Shown here: piece after piece, positions 35,101 to 41,129 of the stretch
Position numbering within the stretch: the first letter of the stretch is position 1
How the letters are laid out: every line of letters begins with the position of its first letter
Source: Nematostella vectensis
Taxonomy: Eukaryota; Cnidaria; Anthozoa; Actiniaria; Edwardsiidae
Direction of reading: 5' to 3'
Assembly: GCF_932526225.1 (NCBI RefSeq)
Contig: NC_064044.1
Coordinates: forward strand, 12,662,084-12,726,083
Length of the DNA: 64,000 bases
The notes under the pieces: generated by a model
Database searches by the model: none
What the model was told of the DNA's origin: nothing
The model's input: only the letters and a program-made list of their open reading frames with translations
Translations under genes and position numbers: made by a program

Positions 35101-38100
35101 GTACAAGAGAAAGCCATAAAATAAAAAGTCATCAAAAGTGAAGAACGTCCTCACCAGAAATAACTTATTACATGAAAACATCACAATAGCCTTTGAGATC
35201 TTTCATAGGGGTATGACATTTTATGGAATCATAAAACGGAGGGTGTTCTCTTTGATGTTTTGTTTTAGGCTCGAAGGTGAGAAAAAAAGTGAAATAAAAA
35301 TCTTAGTTCAAAGTCTGGCTGGCACAACCTTAATATTAACAATGCTAACAAACCCGAGTTCAACCACAGTTCAAGCAAGTTAGAATTGTTTTTCAATATT
35401 GCTATGCTACCAAATGGTTTTCAAAGTTGCCTTGGTTTACCTCAGCAGCATAAGCTGAACCTTGAATTATACCTGGTATATTAAGGCCTGTGCAATCGGC
35501 AGCCTCTGGTGATCCTTGCGGGGGTAACAATGTACAGTTGGGCAGTATTTTCACTTCCTGTGCCATTAGTCCAAGTAGCTCCGAGCTACACACTCCTTTA
35601 TATAACTTCTCACAGTCCGACCGACATAACCGCGCAGGGCTTGGGTGTGAGCGGTCCGTACAGTATGGGAACGCATTGTGACATATAGCACTTAATACAG
35701 AAGCTCTACACTTTGGAGATAATTTGGTACGAAGTGATTTAAAGGGGCCTTTCAGACCCAGTTCTATTGATTTAGGAGGGTAGTGATCAAAATACAGAAG
35801 TCTTTTAGTGTCTAGGAAGCTTGTGCATTGTCGCCCATGGTAATGGTGACAAGACTCATGCCTGTGAAAATAAAATAAAAAAATAAAATTTTAAAAATGA
35901 AAATCGATTTATAGTAGTAAGATACAGGAGTGAGTAAATTTTTCCTTCTTCGCCATAACAAATCCGATTCAAAGGGTAAGGATTCTTATCACTCCTATAA
36001 GGACTGTGAGACCACACAATTGATAATCAGGATTCATATTATTCTTGGTTTAATGGTACTGTATAGTAGCTATGTAGCTACTTTATTGGAGAATTCTTTT
36101 TTAAGCATGTTATGCATGAAAAGTTAAATTTATAGGTTTATTCAATCCCATTTTAATAACTGCAAAGGTTCAAAGAACACACTTTGGTTTATGTCATGCG
36201 ACAAAAACATGAGAATAAAGACAAGCATATTAGTATTGTTAGTTCTCTGTTTAACGCTTGTTTCATTCTTTTATCCTTTTTTAAAGCCACACAGTCTTAT
36301 TGTGCTTATACTGTATGGTTATCGTTATGCTTAAATGTTTTCTAATATTCCATGAATGCCGAACTTTAATGTGAGATTTTCAAATTTACTCTTTTTATTG
36401 CATTTTACTGTACCTCTTTTCTCTTATAAGAGTTTTATTTGAGTCATCATTGAGACGATTAACACTGAAAACAAAACCCCACATATCATTAGTACATTAT
36501 TCCTATTAAAGAGAATAATAACAGTACTTGTACATAAATTTACAAATCAAATGAAGTTTAACAGTTAGGCAAACTTTAAACATCATTTTTTTTAATTTAA
36601 GTGCTATTCCAAAAGCAAATGTAATGCAAATTTAAAAAAATGTTGATTGGTTAATTTTAATTGCAGTAGAAACAAAATATGGAAGGACCTCTCCAGGTCT
36701 AGGAAAGCTGAGAAGTATATGTATGCATATAATCAGATCAAATCTAATTACATTTAGTTTTTTTTAAGGGATATTTTTCAGTAGGTATTATTCTATTTGG
36801 CCAAAGAATTGATTATCAGGTTTTACCCCATACACTTTTCACTTTCTTAATGCTTTATATCAGTACCAGATAATTTATCTCACCTTGATTGGCTTTCATC
36901 TGCATTTTTCAAACCTGCAAAAAATAAACCCAAATGCATTATAAATAAAATAAATTAATAAAATCAAAATACATTATACTTGTACCCAAGAATAGTTTCT
37001 ATAATAAAAAAAACCTCTTCATCTTTCAATCAAGTTTTAATTCTCTGGCGGAACACATTTTGCACCATCTCATTGGTCAACAAATTACAGTGAGATGGCG
37101 TAATTTGAAGCCATCAACAATTCGTGTCTTTTGCTGAATGCTCAAGATGGCCGTAGTAGGAGCACCATTGGGACCAGAAACCATTACTTATTAACACTGC
37201 TTCCCTGTCCTTTGTACCATAGTCTTTTGTATACCAGAAAACATTATAATGCCCAAAGCTTTTTAACGAATGTTTTTTCACTCTCAGTTATTTTAAATAT
37301 CTCATTTGTCAATATTATAAAAATATTATAAAAAAATTGTATTGAATTGTTTTGGTTTTGGGGAAAATTGAATTCTGAGAAAAGCTGGTTGCCATAAATA
37401 TTTATGTGTCACTTAATTTAATAATGATAAATCTGATCAATAAAATATGGCAGTCCAGAATACAGTATCTCAATTTTTTTTTCTTTTTTTGGTGATTTCA
37501 AAGTGATATTACATATGACATTTGCTATTTAATGACAAAAGAGACCAAGATAAACCTTACTAGAAGCATGGCAACAAAACATTACTTTGAGGAGTTTGAG
37601 CAATTGGAATATAATTTTTTTACTGGTTGAAGCAAAATCACAGATTAACTATGCATCTTGGATCCTTATCTTTATCATCAGATTACATATAGGCATAAAC
37701 TATTTAGTTGTAAAACTGTAATGTCAATAAAAAGTTAATAACCTGAAAGCAGCTAATGCTTTTTTTTACTTAAACTGTTAAGAAAGTAATTGCTAAGAAA
37801 AGCCCTAGTAAGAATGCAGTTGGAGGTATCATAGTCTCTCCAGACAATTAACATTCTTATCGCTGCAGATTGTTGCCAAGGTTTCCACTAATTGAAAATA
37901 TAAAACAATAGTTTTAACAACTGAAATGTGTAAAAATACTGAGCAAGGCACCTATTAATGGTCGTGATAGGCTCATTGGGCAAGACAAATAACTTGAGTT
38001 AAAAATTATTGAAAATGAAGGCTATTTTTTAGACAGACTTTTTAATAATAAATGCTGTCAAAAGTCTGAGGCCATAGATCACATCTCTTATTTACTGATT

Positions 38101-39869
38101 TTTAAGAATCATTTAGAATTTTAAATAATTATTGTCGATATACAATGTATTTGCTGAACGAGGAGAGAAGCATCTTTATCTTGGAATAAGGAGTGGATTT
38201 CCCTATAGAGCGGAGGGGGTTTGTCTGAGCGTTGTAGACTAATGCATTAGCTATTGTGTAGTCATTACAACCTGAGGTTACAAACTGAAGTACTGAAATA
38301 TGATACGGTGCAGGTCATACTCAATGGTACCTAATGGTTTAGTTGAACTTGTCTAAGAATGATACAGCATTATCTCTAACAATTAGATTGAATAAATATG
38401 GACACTCCCAAGGAAATGAAACATTATGCAAAAAAAGAAAAAAGATTCTATAACCGCTATTTTTTTCGTCGACAGTATGAAGAGTATCAAGCAAGTTTTT
38501 TGAAAAATTCCTTGACCAAAAATCCTCAAATAATTTGACCTCCTATCAGCTCATTTTACTTCCTTGTGAGTAAAGTTGATTTGCCATGCTGAAAAGCATC
38601 CTTAAAGATAGTATCAAAACGATACCTACTTTAAGTTAGTCTTTGGAAAACCACACAATAAATACAATCAAGTAGGACATATCTGGAATATTTTTGGGTA
38701 AATATCTAACGTCTTTTTCCTCAGAATCAGCTGAATGCCACAAAAAACAGAAGTGGTTTATGTTGAAATTATGACCAATAAGTCATTTCACAGCATGGAA
38801 GTTGAAGATAATCAGCAACTTCCACAGCAATCCGCTATAATCAAATCGTGGCACATGAAAGAAATCAATTATTAATAAATATAAGTAAAATCGTAAGAAT
38901 TACCGCTAGGAGAAAAAAAAAACTATTTAACTCAAAATCACAGAAATTATGTAATATTCCCCGAGGAAATAAATTGTGATGGGTTCTTTGGGAAATTGGT
39001 TCAAGGTGATTTATGAATGGCAATGGTTATCCATCGCTACGCTTACAAACTTTCAGACAAAGGATGAAAGAATAAGTGATCCGTAAATTTGTTCAGAGTC
39101 CCGTAATAAGACGCAAAGGATTGACCGACCACACAAATAATACGCTTGAAATAAAACTAATAGTACAAATTAAGTTCTATGTAAGCATTGTTACAGCTTC
39201 CAATTTCCAGCACTTTATTTTGTATCTTGTAAAAAAATCGTAAGATATTTGTTTGTGCGAGCGTGTTCGCGTGAACACACAGCTTCTTGCTTGAGCTAAT
39301 TACGAGATTTAAACTTTGTAACTTGGATATTGAGGGTTCAGTATATGGTTCCAGCTAGAAAAGGAATAAAACTTACCTTTTGTACTCCTCTTGAATATAC
39401 TCATATCATATTTGGAGTGTTTTTCTATCGGTTTGCAAGCTTCTTCGCTTTTGCATTCGACCTTGTAGCAAGCTTTCAGCTCTCCTACATAAAGTGCTGT
39501 TTTGCAATCGCCACTTTCTCCCAATGCACAGCATAGTTCGACACATTCCATGGGATTCCTTGAATCTCCAATTCTTTTGAATTTCCCAGCATCTTTACCC
39601 GCATTCAATGAATGTCCTTCGTAAAGTTTTCCACAGTTCTCGAGTCGAACATTCGATTTTGAACTTGAAGGTTGCCCATCTAAAACGGAAGCGAGAAACA
39701 CCATAAAGATTTATTCAAAAAGCAAATACTTAAGGTATCAACTCTACTAAAATAGAATTTAAACACTACCTTGAGAAGCGGAGACAATCACAAGAACTCC
39801 AAACACAAACAAATAGAGTTCTTTCCTCCAAGAACTTTTACACAGATTCCAAAACATTACGGAAATCAT
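17005..39869 (-). CDS. KIAA0319L: KIAA0319/KIAA0319L-like membrane protein with an added Frizzled-type domain
   Basis: This is a complete gene of 28 coding exons (each listed separately), all with GT/AG borders and matching codon phase: 3906 nt, 1301 residues. Order along the protein: signal peptide (1-33), MANSC domain (49-124), ROR-type Frizzled CRD (166-291), acidic Ser/Asp-rich stretch (292-472), Thr/Pro-rich stalk (473-573), five PKD domains (about 574-1058), a conserved membrane-proximal domain (1059-1157), a six-cysteine EGF-like module (1158-1198), one membrane span (about 1200-1227) and a cytoplasmic tail ending in SSLMLSDSYDESDDESTIF-type sequence. Apart from the CRD and the acidic insert, the order matches human KIAA0319L (about 1050 residues), a glycoprotein linked to neuronal migration, axon growth and membrane trafficking. 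The paralogue KIAA0319 matches equally well, so the gene may predate the vertebrate split. Splicing is read from sequence only. Confidence 0.95.
17573..18337 (-). repeat. 51-bp array made of an exon end and its 5' splice site, 15 copies
   Basis: Fifteen units of exactly 51 bp, the first overlapping the end of exon 27. On the minus strand each unit is 39 nt copied from the end of exon 27 (GACAGGACGGAGAGC ... ATGTTACCCAAAG) plus 12 nt of intron (GTAAGGCACAAT). Every unit therefore carries an intact CAAAG|GTAAGG donor, at 18298 and every 51 bp down to 17584. In the coding frame nearly every intronic unit has TAA shortly after the donor. Sequence variation is minimal, which points to recent expansion. 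Confidence 0.97.
18299..18390 (-). CDS. KIAA0319L: KIAA0319L-like exon 27: cytoplasmic juxtamembrane segment
   Basis: 92 nt, RRLRTRRKHRYAIIDEDEHD then RTESMEMLPK. A basic stop-transfer stretch is followed by the KxRYxIxD motif of the family. Acceptor TTGCCAG at 18391, donor CAAAG|GTAAGG at 18299/18298. The last 39 nt of this exon plus 12 nt of intron are the unit of the 51-bp array that follows. Confidence 0.95.
18391..20708. other. Intron between exons 26 and 27
   Basis: A fold-back (arms AGCGTTTCTGTGGGA at 18860-18874 and its inverted match at 18936-18951), repeated GCAAAGAACGAATGATC at about 19699 and 19740, and an A/T-rich stretch near 20150-20200. A frame at 18734-19006 (+) ends at a donor-like GTACAG|GTAAGG but has no family match and is on the wrong strand. 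Confidence 0.4.
20709..20799 (-). CDS. KIAA0319L: KIAA0319L-like exon 26: transmembrane span
   Basis: 91 nt, DWSILYVTVIIFGIVMAI then GGIIWGICFCMGR. One hydrophobic span with the family's CxWSxxYV start and a cysteine-rich inner edge. Type I topology (signal peptide at the N-terminus). Borders TTTTCAG / GTAAGA. Confidence 0.96.
21144..21317 (-). repeat. 58-bp tandem triplication carrying a 5' splice site
   Basis: Three 58-bp units on the plus strand beginning CTTTCATTTCCTACCGAGCC. On the gene's strand each ends with AAAGAGAGCAACTGTG|GTAAGG, the last 16 nt of exon 25 plus its donor. Donors lie at 21305 (true), 21247 and 21189. The copy nearest the exon has two substitutions (TACTGATCC); the others are nearly identical. 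Confidence 0.95.
21306..21428 (-). CDS. KIAA0319L: KIAA0319L-like exon 25: six-cysteine EGF-like module
   Basis: 123 nt, CRNNCSFHGYCDRSTKLCVC then ESFWMQDIFKSSFGAKESNC. The CSxHGxCDxxTKxCxCxxFWM pattern is diagnostic for the family and sits just outside the membrane. The correct donor is GTAAGG at 21305-21300; two more copies of the exon end plus donor follow at 58-bp intervals. Confidence 0.95.
21895..22120 (-). CDS. KIAA0319L: KIAA0319L-like exon 24: membrane-proximal domain
   Basis: 226 nt, GQLIRKLAVILDVQDEEIVV through EGFFEFRMLKVEPY. It matches the family block with an xLAVxLxxxDxxI start, an MVMFYV strand and a FxxFRxLxV end. Borders TGTTCAG / GTAAGT. The 64-bp array lies directly upstream of its acceptor. 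Confidence 0.94.
22127..22870. repeat. 64-bp array, 12 copies, in the intron before exon 24
   Basis: Period 64-65 bp, core GTTAATAAGGACACCCTTGG followed by CAGAACTGTTTAT. Two subtypes alternate, differing in the spacer: one has ACTAAGTTAGCACAGTGAAA, the other TAGAGTCAGTACAGCAGAAC. The array starts within 10 bp of the exon 24 acceptor. No exon sequence is included. Confidence 0.95.
23012..23082 (-). CDS. KIAA0319L: KIAA0319L-like exon 23: membrane-proximal domain, start
   Basis: 71 nt, DEHSAHLVELFLDVDITKF then TEENK. The LVELxLxV motif opens the conserved domain after the last PKD. Borders CTTCCAG / GTATGG. Confidence 0.93.
23292..23390. repeat. Dispersed repeat, copy 2
   Basis: Similar to 12862-12970 over about 100 bp (TAGAAGCTAT, CATTGGATT, CACAGAAAAA, ATAGAACAATGAGG). 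It lies in the intron between exons 22 and 23. Confidence 0.6.
23616..23754 (-). CDS. KIAA0319L: KIAA0319L-like exon 22: end of PKD 5
   Basis: 139 nt, DVINSSNHQAILRLSNLVEG then MYKFKLTVLDAKGLKSSDEA and LLTVKE. LSNLVEGxYxFxLxVxDAKG is the family motif. Borders TTCCAG / GTTAGT. Confidence 0.95.
23834..24067. repeat. 117-bp tandem duplication in an intron
   Basis: Two nearly identical copies starting GCCCTAACTTTCTAAACG at 23834 and 23951, in the intron between exons 21 and 22. No splice site or exon sequence is included. Confidence 0.9.
24436..24587 (-). CDS. KIAA0319L: KIAA0319L-like exon 21: start of PKD 5
   Basis: 152 nt, VNQAPVARAGPDVVVHLPN then AAELDGSKSSDDHGIAQYLW and TRDAKSPAAG. AELDGSKSSDDxGI and the YLWTRD-SPAAG run are nearly identical to the vertebrate family. 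Borders GCGCAG / GTGAGT. Confidence 0.96.
25220..25368 (-). CDS. KIAA0319L: KIAA0319L-like exon 20: PKD 4, second half
   Basis: 149 nt, GPSSAEMSGADNQVVEVKKL then TEGHYVFKLTVTDDKGLTGS and VAVNVKK. Borders CTTCCAG / GTAAGG. Confidence 0.94.
25681..25754. repeat. Long hairpin
   Basis: Arms of about 34 bp (ACGTTCATAGGTATTCACAG onward, and its inverted copy ending ACGT at 25754) with two mismatches and a short loop (about GCATA). It is in the intron between exons 19 and 20. A partial extra arm (GCTATGAACGTC) lies about 50 bp upstream. A fold-back transposon relic is likely. Confidence 0.85.
26042..26133 (-). CDS. KIAA0319L: KIAA0319L-like exon 19: PKD 4, first half
   Basis: 92 nt, DLVYPDDTTTLDAKGSYDDQ then KIVKYHWDQVS. 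TTLDxxxSxDDQKI is conserved. Borders TCCCAG / GTATGG. Confidence 0.93.
26200..26463. repeat. Diverged tandem duplication, period about 145 bp
   Basis: Two diverged copies share AGAATGRTTTTGATTAA, TGGCTTGAATACTAC, CACTTTGTTTCAA and TTAATTTGGA-like blocks in the same order. Located in the intron between exons 18 and 19. Confidence 0.6.
27251..27475 (-). CDS. KIAA0319L: KIAA0319L-like exon 18: PKD 3 and linker to PKD 4
   Basis: 225 nt, GIASYEWSKTPSSPAVGDMQ through TVVVQPEKNTPPVAKAGSDK. GIxSYEWS, DTGGQSATSxVTV and VQPExNxPPxAxAGxDK match the family. Borders TTTCAG / GTGAGC. Confidence 0.95.
28114..28214 (-). CDS. KIAA0319L: KIAA0319L-like exon 17: start of PKD 3
   Basis: 101 nt, EKDYPPVARAGNDVVLTLP and NSSTDDK. 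The DYPPVAxAGxxxxxTLP motif is conserved. Borders CATCAG / GTATGG. Confidence 0.94.
28665..28729 (-). CDS. KIAA0319L: KIAA0319L-like exon 16: end of PKD 2
   Basis: 65 nt, LTVSDSDGETDSTTAVVTVN, the closing strand of PKD 2 (LTVxDSDGxxxSTTAxxTVN). Borders TATTCAG / GTAAGA. Confidence 0.93.
28915..29437. repeat. 35/36-bp array with two homogenised halves
   Basis: The left half (28915-29270) repeats a 35-bp unit containing ACCAACATGGAGGAAACATA. The right half (29270-29437) repeats a 36-bp unit containing CTACCATAGGGGGGACACAT. Both share CATACTGATT and align along their length, so they are two variants of one family. The array lies 20 bp from the donor of exon 15, in the intron. Confidence 0.92.
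29459..29603 (-). CDS. KIAA0319L: KIAA0319L-like exon 15: PKD 2, middle
   Basis: 145 nt, STDDDKIVEYKWEEMKGPL through LQLKSLVPGIYTFK. The STDDxKIVxYxW and LVPGxYTF motifs are the family signature. Borders CTTCCAG / GTAAGT. Confidence 0.95.
29760..29852 (-). CDS. KIAA0319L: KIAA0319L-like exon 14: start of PKD 2
   Basis: 93 nt, APRVNKPPRADISPKEQ and ITLPTNEVVLDGSK, a conserved KIAA0319-family stretch (NKPP, LPT, VxLDGS). Borders CTACAG / GTAAGT. Confidence 0.93.
30200..30293 (-). CDS. KIAA0319L: KIAA0319L-like exon 13: end of PKD 1
   Basis: 94 nt, LSHIGTYQFKVTVTGANHAF and VNVTVKP, the closing PKD strands (YxFKVTV). Borders TTTCAG / GTAAGC. Confidence 0.92.
30400..31060. repeat. Pentamer-rich low-complexity tract
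   Basis: On the plus strand, a mixture of CCTCA, CCCTA and CCTAA pentamers. On the gene's strand this reads GGTGAGGTGAGGTAGGG and similar, full of G runs and GTGAG/GTAGG steps. It lies in the intron between exons 12 and 13. Confidence 0.85.
31386..31483 (-). CDS. KIAA0319L: KIAA0319L-like exon 12: PKD 1, middle
   Basis: 98 nt, DNHYTYHWQQISAPQGSHGY and GKDTRRVILSK. The YxWQ and LSK motifs match the family at this position. Borders TTTCCAG / GTAAAA. Confidence 0.9.
32179..32280 (-). CDS. KIAA0319L: KIAA0319L-like exon 11: start of PKD 1
   Basis: 102 nt, APPSLLVSAGDNKVLTLP and on through NSIELYASAFP, the first strands of PKD domain 1. Phase 1-1. Borders TCCACAG / GTATGT. Confidence 0.9.
32543..32578 (-). 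CDS. KIAA0319L: KIAA0319L-like exon 10: stalk microexon
   Basis: 36 nt encoding DVSERPTTRTTP, again phase 1-1. Acceptor TTTGAAG (weaker), donor GTAAAT. It completes the Thr/Pro stalk before the first PKD domain. Confidence 0.72.
32916..32960 (-). CDS. KIAA0319L: KIAA0319L-like exon 9: stalk microexon
   Basis: 45 nt encoding ANGSAPATTPAAPTT, the duplicate partner of exon 8. Symmetric phase 1-1 and skippable. Borders ACTCAG / GTAGAG. Confidence 0.8.
33079..33123 (-). CDS. KIAA0319L: KIAA0319L-like exon 8: stalk microexon
   Basis: 45 nt encoding ANMTAPSRTHAPPTT. It is a phase 1-1 exon whose length is a multiple of three, so it can be skipped without frame change. It closely resembles exon 9, including the flanking intron, and looks like a tandem duplicate. 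Borders TTACAG / GTAGTA. Confidence 0.8.
33960..34137 (-). CDS. KIAA0319L: KIAA0319L-like exon 7: Thr/Pro-rich stalk
   Basis: 178 nt, residues 473-531. Mucin-like sequence with TAPPTAVQTT and PTTAPVT plus possible N-glycosylation sites (NAS, NIT). Borders TTCTAG / GTGAGT. Confidence 0.87.
34516..35057 (-). CDS. KIAA0319L: KIAA0319L-like exon 6: acidic disordered region
   Basis: 542 nt, residues 292-472. Low-complexity Ser/Asp/Glu/Lys-rich sequence with acidic runs (SSDDEEE, DDDDSDDESD, NDDDDVV) and Pro/Thr/Lys between them. No globular domain is recognisable and it is probably disordered. Vertebrate relatives have a shorter Thr/Pro-rich spacer here. Borders TTTCAG / GTATGT. Confidence 0.88.
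35473..35861 (-). CDS. KIAA0319L: KIAA0319L-like exon 5: Frizzled-type cysteine-rich domain
   Basis: 389 nt, residues 163-291, a whole CRD in one exon. Ten cysteines lie at 166, 174, 213, 222, 229, 241, 245, 253, 271 and 285. The signatures CxxYxGxxC, CHNAFPYC, LCRSDC, LPNC and SPEAADC match ROR-family receptor CRDs in residue and spacing. In ROR, Frizzled and MuSK this fold binds Wnt or lipid ligands. The exon joins its neighbours in correct phase (AG|G before, G|AT after), so it belongs to this gene. Confidence 0.93.
36414..36464 (-). CDS. KIAA0319L: KIAA0319L-like exon 4: linker
   Basis: 51-nt exon (VNRLNDDSNKTLIREK) ending in a dibasic stretch just before the Frizzled-type domain. NKT is a possible N-glycosylation site. 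Borders TTTTCAG / GTACAG. Confidence 0.8.
36884..36914 (-). CDS. KIAA0319L: KIAA0319L-like exon 3: linker microexon
   Basis: 31-nt exon joining MANSC to exon 4 (LKNADESQS). Borders TTTGCAG / GTGAGA; the phases match both neighbours. It is polar and has no domain. Confidence 0.8.
36915..39376. other. Long AT-rich intron 2
   Basis: Intron between the MANSC exon and exon 3, the largest in this gene. No additional exon is needed, because the phases of exons 2 and 3 match directly. No array or element was recognised. Confidence 0.5.
39377..39679 (-). CDS. KIAA0319L: KIAA0319L-like exon 2: MANSC domain
   Basis: 303 nt, residues 34-134. Eight cysteines occur in MANSC order (LENC, MECVELCC, GDC, KACYKVEC, EAC) with the conserved CYxVxC. 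The MANSC domain is the N-terminal hallmark of KIAA0319-family proteins and is extracellular. Acceptor TTTTAG, donor GTAAGT. Confidence 0.93.
39770..39869 (-). CDS. KIAA0319L: KIAA0319L-like exon 1: signal peptide
   Basis: Start ATG at 39869; an in-frame TGA lies 51 nt upstream (39918-39920) with no earlier ATG. A second in-frame ATG at 39857 is possible. The residues are a short basic stretch (KSSWRKE) followed by the hydrophobic LYLFVFGVLVIVSAS. Donor GTAGTG. Confidence 0.88.
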
Positions 39870-41129
39870 CGCATACTTTTGCAGAGATTTTCTGAAAACG
39901 CCATAGAAAACTCTGGCTCATGAAGCCATAAGGCTTATCTATCCAATTCCACTGCTGATGGGGTTATAGCCTCTAAATTATCTACGGCTTGCGCCTACAA
40001 CAACACCATCATGAATGAGCTATTCCGTCCGCCATTTTGTTACAGGTCTGTTATTGATTTCTCTGACGAAACCAGTCGACATACGGGACCTTTAAAGCCG
40101 GCAGAAAACTGGGCCCTACTGTAAAATTACAGCCCGGGAAAATTTTATAATCTGAAAATAAAGACAACATTTCCACCGCCGCTAATATTAGACCAAAGGG
40201 GTGACAGTATTTTCCATTAAACGATAAGTTGTTATGAAAGGAAATGGATGAGTGTAGGCTATTGATATAGAAAACATCGCAGATATTATGCAGTGCTTGT
40301 ATGTTTGTTCAGCGGCTTTAGCAATCGCGGGACAATACCCATTCTCTTTATTTAAGTGCCATTTAACCTCGAAATCCACAATCTCTGCCGCCTTCTAACT
40401 CAAGGCTTTCATGATTATACTTGGGCGTAGCAAACATTAAGATACGAATTATCACAGGTTTTGTTAGTCTGTTTAGTTCATTTTCGGTACTCGGGCTATA
40501 GGATGTTCGTTGAGTTCTCACGCCCTATGACCCGATGAAGCACTTTCTTTCTATCTTGGGTCGCGAAGGTTTCTCGCTTCTCAAAGCACACATGCCGCTG
40601 GATCTTGGAGCAATTTAATAAAAGTCCAAGCGTCCCGCCAAGTGCTCGTTAGACGCGGTAGAGTGGAGCTTGCCCGCGAACACAAATGAGGGGGTGTAGA
40701 GGGGGGGTAGAGTGAGTTTTTCCGCAAAGAAAAACACACAAACCGCACAGAAATACGTCAAAAGCGGTAAACTGCGCAGTCTAGAGAAACCGCAATGCGG
40801 AATAAAATACGAAAAACCGCGCCATCATCCGCATCATCGCAAACACTTATGCCCCTCTCACATAGCGTGGCGGCCAGATAACTGCGACCCCCCCCTCCCC
40901 TCCCCTTAGCCAATCCTGAGAACAGGCCTGCTCAGTATTTGGAGATTCATTTAAAAGAAGTTGCCCGCTTTTTAACGGCAAAAGTGGGTGCGTGTATCCC
41001 CCTGTGTACGCGCCTGGAACAAAAATTGTACACAGATTGTTGATTGACCTAAAATATATATTTTGTAAACAAATTACATAATTGTCTGTGAGCGGTTTAA
41101 AATACAAGTTCTCGTTTTTCCTTACGTTT
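39870..41129. other. 5' flank of the KIAA0319L-like gene
   Basis: This should contain the 5'UTR and promoter of the minus-strand gene; no TATA box is placed with confidence. A segment at about 40860-41020 (poly-C/T next to a fragment with GGGTGCGTGTATCCCCC) resembles degraded mobile-element ends. No other gene was seen. Confidence 0.35.
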
